DNA of 44,490 nucleotides from Kocuria soli (GTDB lineage Bacteria > Actinomycetota > Actinomycetes > Actinomycetales > Micrococcaceae). Positions 41,654 through 44,490 of this stretch are shown one piece after another. The translations under genes and the position numbers were made by a program. Where the stretch lies: NCBI RefSeq assembly GCF_003797835.1, contig NZ_RKMF01000019.1, forward strand, positions 1-44,490. The letters are read 5' to 3'. The first letter of the stretch is position 1. Each line of letters starts with the position of its first letter. The notes beneath the pieces were generated by a model. The model did not search any database, was not told the DNA's origin, and was given only the letters and a program-made list of their open reading frames with translations.

Positions 41654-43647
41654 GCCGACAGGAACAGACACCGGAGTCCCTGGAACCCGCCAGGGAGGCC
41701 TCAGAGGCGGTTCCGTCGGCGTCCGCAGACCCCGACCAGGACCCAGAGGTCCTGGGTGAGGGCGTTCCCCCGGGGAAGAAGGCCAAACACTTCTGGCCCA
41801 CGGCCGGCCGTATCGCGGGACTCTTTGCGGGGCACCGGGTGGGCCTGGCAACGGTCACAGCCTTCATCACGGTGTCCGTGGTGCTGGCGGTGCTTGCCCC
41901 CCAGTACCTGGGCAAGGCCACCGACGTCGTCTTCGCGGGTGTGCTGCAGCGCGACCTACCCGCGGGGACCTCGCAGGCCGAGGTGGTCTCGGGACTGCGC
42001 GCAGAGGGCAACGACTCCCTGGCCGAGGTCTTCGCGGCCATGGACCTGGTCCCCGGTGCCGGCATCGACTTCCACCGGCTGGGGGTGTTGATCCTGCTGG
42101 TGCTGGCCATGTACGCGGGATCCTCCGTCCTGGCCTGGGCGCAGGGGTGGGTGCTGAACAAGATCTCCGTGATCATCATCCGTGACCTGCGCGAGCGCGT
42201 GGAGTCCAAGCTGCACCGGCTGCCCCTGAGCTACTTCGACACCCGACGCCGCGGTGAGGTCATGTCCCGGGTCACCAACGACGTCGACAACGTACAAACC
42301 ACCCTCCAGCAGACCTTCTCCACGCTGCTGGAATCCACGATGCGCGTCCTGGGCATCGTGATCATGATGTTCATCCTGTCCTGGCAACTGGCCCTGGTCG
42401 CACTGGTGGCCCTGCCCTTGTCCGCAGCGGCGGCCGGGGTGGTCGGCTCCCGCGCGCAGAAGCACTTCGGGCGGCAGTGGGCGGCAACCGGTGCGCTCAA
42501 CGGTCAGATTGAGGAGGACTTCTCCGGGCATCGACTGGTCACGGTCTTCGGCCGCGAGAACGCCATGGCCGACCAGTTCGACGAGCGCAACGACGAGCTG
42601 TACTCGGCGGCTTTCAGCGCCCAGTTCACCTCGGGCACGATCATGCCCATCATGCAGTTCATCAGCTGGTTGTCCTACGTGGGCATCGCGGTGGTCGGTG
42701 GGCTTCGCGTGATCTCCGGTCAGATGACCCTGGGTGCGGCCACGGCCTTCATCCAGTACTCCCGCGAGTTCACCCAGCCGCTGTCCCAGGTGGCGGGCAT
42801 GGCCACCCAGTTGCAGTCCGGTGTGGCCTCTGCGGAGCGGGTCTTCGAACTCCTGGACGCCGACGAACAAGAACCCGACCCGCCGGCCATCGACCTTCCC
42901 GAACGCACGGAAGGGCGCGTCCGGTTCGACCAGGTGTCCTTCTCCTACTCGCCTGACGAGCCGCTCATCGAGGACCTCTCCTTCGAGGCGCACCCCGGGC
43001 ACACCGTGGCGATCGTGGGCCCCACCGGGGCGGGAAAGACCACGCTGGTCAATCTGGTCATGCGGTTCTACGAACTGGACTCCGGACGCATCACCCTGGA
43101 CGAGACGGACATCACCTCGATGACCCGGGCGCAGCTGCGCTCCCGCGTGGGCATGGTCCTTCAAGATGCCTGGCTCTTCGAAGGCACCATCCGGGAGAAC
43201 ATTCGGTACGGGCGCCTGGACGCCACCGACGAGGAGGTGGAAGCGGCAGCCGTCGCCACGTCCGTGGACCGCTTCGTCCGGTCCCTGCCCGACGGTTACG
43301 AGACGTTGATCGAGGACGAGGGAGGCAACATCTCCGCCGGTGAACGCCAGCTGATCACGATCGCCCGCGCTTTCCTGGCCGCCCCGGCCCTGTTGATCTT
43401 GGACGAGGCGACCTCATCCGTGGACACCCGTACCGAGGTCGCCGTGCAGAAGGCCATGGCAGCGTTGCGTCAGGGGCGGACGTCGTTCGTGATCGCCCAT
43501 CGACTTTCCACCATCCGGGACGCGGACACGATCCTGGTCATGAACCAGGGCCGCATCGTCGAACAGGGTGACCACGATTCCCTGTTGGCCGCCCGCGGCG
43601 CCTACTGGGACCTCTACCGCAGCCAGTTCCAGGAAGGCAAGGCCTGA
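41650..43647 (+). CDS. Heterodimeric ABC exporter subunit with the active ATP site
   Basis: The partner half-transporter (665 aa). About 50 polar residues precede the first helix (RIAGLFAGHRVGLATVTAFI), six helices follow, then the ATPase with Walker A GPTGAGKTT, signature NISAGERQL, Walker B LLILDEATSSVD and H-loop FVIAHRLSTIRDADTI, all canonical. It therefore supplies the hydrolysing site to the complex with the preceding subunit. Start and stop overlap (ATGA at 41650), showing translational coupling. The large first extracellular loop (about 95-150, VLQRDLPAGTSQAEVVSGL) is a feature of this subunit. Confidence 0.93.
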   Translation: MSRQEQTPESLEPAREASEAVPSASADPDQDPEVLGEGVPPGKKAKHFWPTAGRIAGLFAGHRVGLATVTAFITVSVVLAVLAPQYLGKATDVVFAGVLQRDLPAGTSQAEVVSGLRAEGNDSLAEVFAAMDLVPGAGIDFHRLGVLILLVLAMYAGSSVLAWAQGWVLNKISVIIIRDLRERVESKLHRLPLSYFDTRRRGEVMSRVTNDVDNVQTTLQQTFSTLLESTMRVLGIVIMMFILSWQLALVALVALPLSAAAAGVVGSRAQKHFGRQWAATGALNGQIEEDFSGHRLVTVFGRENAMADQFDERNDELYSAAFSAQFTSGTIMPIMQFISWLSYVGIAVVGGLRVISGQMTLGAATAFIQYSREFTQPLSQVAGMATQLQSGVASAERVFELLDADEQEPDPPAIDLPERTEGRVRFDQVSFSYSPDEPLIEDLSFEAHPGHTVAIVGPTGAGKTTLVNLVMRFYELDSGRITLDETDITSMTRAQLRSRVGMVLQDAWLFEGTIRENIRYGRLDATDEEVEAAAVATSVDRFVRSLPDGYETLIEDEGGNISAGERQLITIARAFLAAPALLILDEATSSVDTRTEVAVQKAMAALRQGRTSFVIAHRLSTIRDADTILVMNQGRIVEQGDHDSLLAARGAYWDLYRSQFQEGKA

Positions 43648-43671
43648 GTTCCGTCACCGTGCCGATGGGGC

Positions 43672-43677
43672 TACCGT
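43672..43677 (+). promoter_or_regulatory. Possible -10 of the TIGR03085 gene
   Basis: TACCGT matches TAnnnT and lies 77 nt before the GTG at 43755. The same CTACCGTGGGA context occurs at 11-21 near the left edge of the window. No -35 is clear. Confidence 0.35.
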
Positions 43678-43754
43678 GGGAGACACGAGCCAGGCACGAC
43701 ACCCAGGCACGTCCTGGCTGACCCCACCAGCCCGCACCGGGCAGAGGAGCTACC

Positions 43755-44357
43755 GTGACCAACTTCGCCGTCGTCGAACGCCGCCATCTGGCCGCCTTGT
43801 TGCGTCGGGTGGGCCCCGAGGCCCCCACGCACTGCGAGGGGTGGAAGACCCGCGACCTTGCCGTGCACCTGGTCGAACGTGATTCCCGACCGGACATCCT
43901 GGTCGGCAAGTTCGCGCCCAAGCTGCCCGTCCTGGGGAAGCGCGCCAAAGCTGGCGACGACGCCCTGTACGCCCTTCCGTGGAACGAGCTGGTGGCACGG
44001 CTGGAGAAGCCCGCGCTGCTCTCCGCCGCCCGGGTCGGGCCGCTGGACAAGCGCATGAACACGGCCGAGTTCTTCGTGCACCACGAGGACGTCCGCCGCG
44101 CCCAGGAGACCTGGCACCGCAGGCAGCTCCTGCTGGACGAGGAGAAGGACCTGTGGGCTTCGCTCCAGCTCATGGCCAAGCCGCTGCTGCGCGGCGAGCA
44201 GGACTCGATCCTGCTGGTGGCCTCCGGGCACGGATCGATCAGCGCCGGCCGGGGAAAGACCAAGCGCGTCCAGCTGGTGCGCGGGAATCCCTCGGAGCTG
44301 CTGCTGTGGGCCTACGGCCGACGTGATGCCGCGGAGGTCGTGATCACGGAGGAGTGA
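43755..44357 (+). CDS. TIGR03085-type metal-binding protein (DinB/MDMPI-like)
   Basis: A small actinobacterial protein of 200 aa from the mycothiol-linked DinB/maleylpyruvate isomerase-like family. The N-terminal part has APTHCEGWKTRDLAVHLVER, the family's first conserved metal-binding His region (H49-like in HL). EFFVHHEDVRRAQETW (about 96-111) supplies further His/Asp ligands, typical of the DinB-like four-helix metal site. C-terminal RGNPSELLLWAYGRR is the family's conserved end. It is likely a thiol-dependent or metal-dependent enzyme; no substrate is known. The GTG has GAGGAG 6 nt upstream. A transposase gene ends 1 nt after this stop codon on the opposite strand. Confidence 0.8.
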   Translation: MTNFAVVERRHLAALLRRVGPEAPTHCEGWKTRDLAVHLVERDSRPDILVGKFAPKLPVLGKRAKAGDDALYALPWNELVARLEKPALLSAARVGPLDKRMNTAEFFVHHEDVRRAQETWHRRQLLLDEEKDLWASLQLMAKPLLRGEQDSILLVASGHGSISAGRGKTKRVQLVRGNPSELLLWAYGRRDAAEVVITEE

Positions 44358-44358
44358 T

Positions 44359-44490
44359 CTAGTTGTACTTCCCCGTGACGTTGTGAACGCGTTGTGAGGG
44401 TGTTTGGCCGCCGATGCCGGTGTGGGGTCTGTGGTGATTGTAGTGATGGAGCCACCGCGTGTAGGCGGCTTCTCGTTCGGCCTCACTGGT
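44359..44490 (-). mobile_element. IS481-family transposase, C-terminal fragment at window edge
   Basis: The minus strand encodes the last 43 residues of a transposase, running off the right edge: AYTRWLHHYNHHRPHTGIGG, then QTPSQRVHNVTGKYN and stop. The pattern W-x-x-x-Y-N-x-x-R-P-H-x-x-(L/I)-G-G-x-T-P is the C-terminal part of the DDE integrase catalytic domain, including the end of IS481-type transposases. The upstream part is outside the window, so completeness is unknown. No terminal inverted repeat was identified; the element end must lie very near the stop codon of the neighbouring gene. Confidence 0.85.

Overview
This is a high-GC actinobacterial chromosome segment with mostly housekeeping content. 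The genes are dense, use many GTG/TTG starts, and include actinobacterial hallmarks: an IdeR-type DtxR regulator, an XPB-like helicase with its helicase-associated partner, DUF3027, DUF3263, a TIGR03085-type (mycothiol-linked) protein, a groEL without groES, and a Mycobacterium-like family 1 uracil-DNA glycosylase. The gene set and local order suggest Micrococcaceae (Kocuria/Arthrobacter-like). This is an inference from gene content, not a database match.

Layout. 1-611: no convincing gene, several inverted repeats, and the sucCD terminator. 612-2737: sucC-sucD (TCA cycle) on the minus strand. 3117-8126: an unknown membrane protein, the PcrA/UvrD helicase, an NHL-repeat protein and another membrane protein. 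8182-13434: a minus-strand peptide ABC-import operon (lipoprotein, two permeases, one fused double ATPase). 13574-16020: a GNAT acetyltransferase, tRNA-Arg(CCT), a three-domain DUF4031-HD-NUDIX protein and a small membrane protein. 16073-20709: a secreted NlpC/P60 hydrolase, IdeR, SerC and an MFS exporter. 20710-26454: DUF3027 and a cold-shock protein on one side; on the other a small membrane protein, helicase-associated protein, XPB helicase and thymidine kinase. 26621-28993: a PhoP/PhoR-like two-component system preceded by a PhoP-box-like direct repeat. 29089-31800: RNase HI fused to a DUF4440-like domain, and GroEL with two tandem CIRCE/HrcA-like operators upstream. 32074-35472: LytR_C protein, DUF3263 protein, SDR, uracil-DNA glycosylase and a siderophore-interacting protein. 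35483-39642: ThrE-type exporter, FemA/B-type ligase and a DeoR regulator. 39893-43647: a heterodimeric ABC exporter with one degenerate ATP site. 43755-44490: a TIGR03085 protein, then the 3' end of an IS481-type transposase running off the right edge.

How the parts relate. Iron handling is hinted at by IdeR and the siderophore-interacting protein, whose start codon lies in a 12-bp inverted repeat with TTAGGT/ACCTAA ends. DNA maintenance is represented by PcrA, XPB, UDG and RNase HI. Cell-wall functions are the NlpC/P60 enzyme and the FemA/B-type ligase. At least eight genes have a -10-like hexamer only 6-7 nt before the start codon and mostly lack a Shine-Dalgarno sequence, so leaderless transcription appears common.

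I see no CRISPR array, prophage, toxin-antitoxin pair or recognisable defence system. The most unusual items are the DUF4031-HD-NUDIX fusion, the RNase HI-DUF4440 fusion, the PhoP-box candidate, a family of long intergenic hairpins sharing a GC-rich core, and the operator-like repeat over the siderophore gene start.
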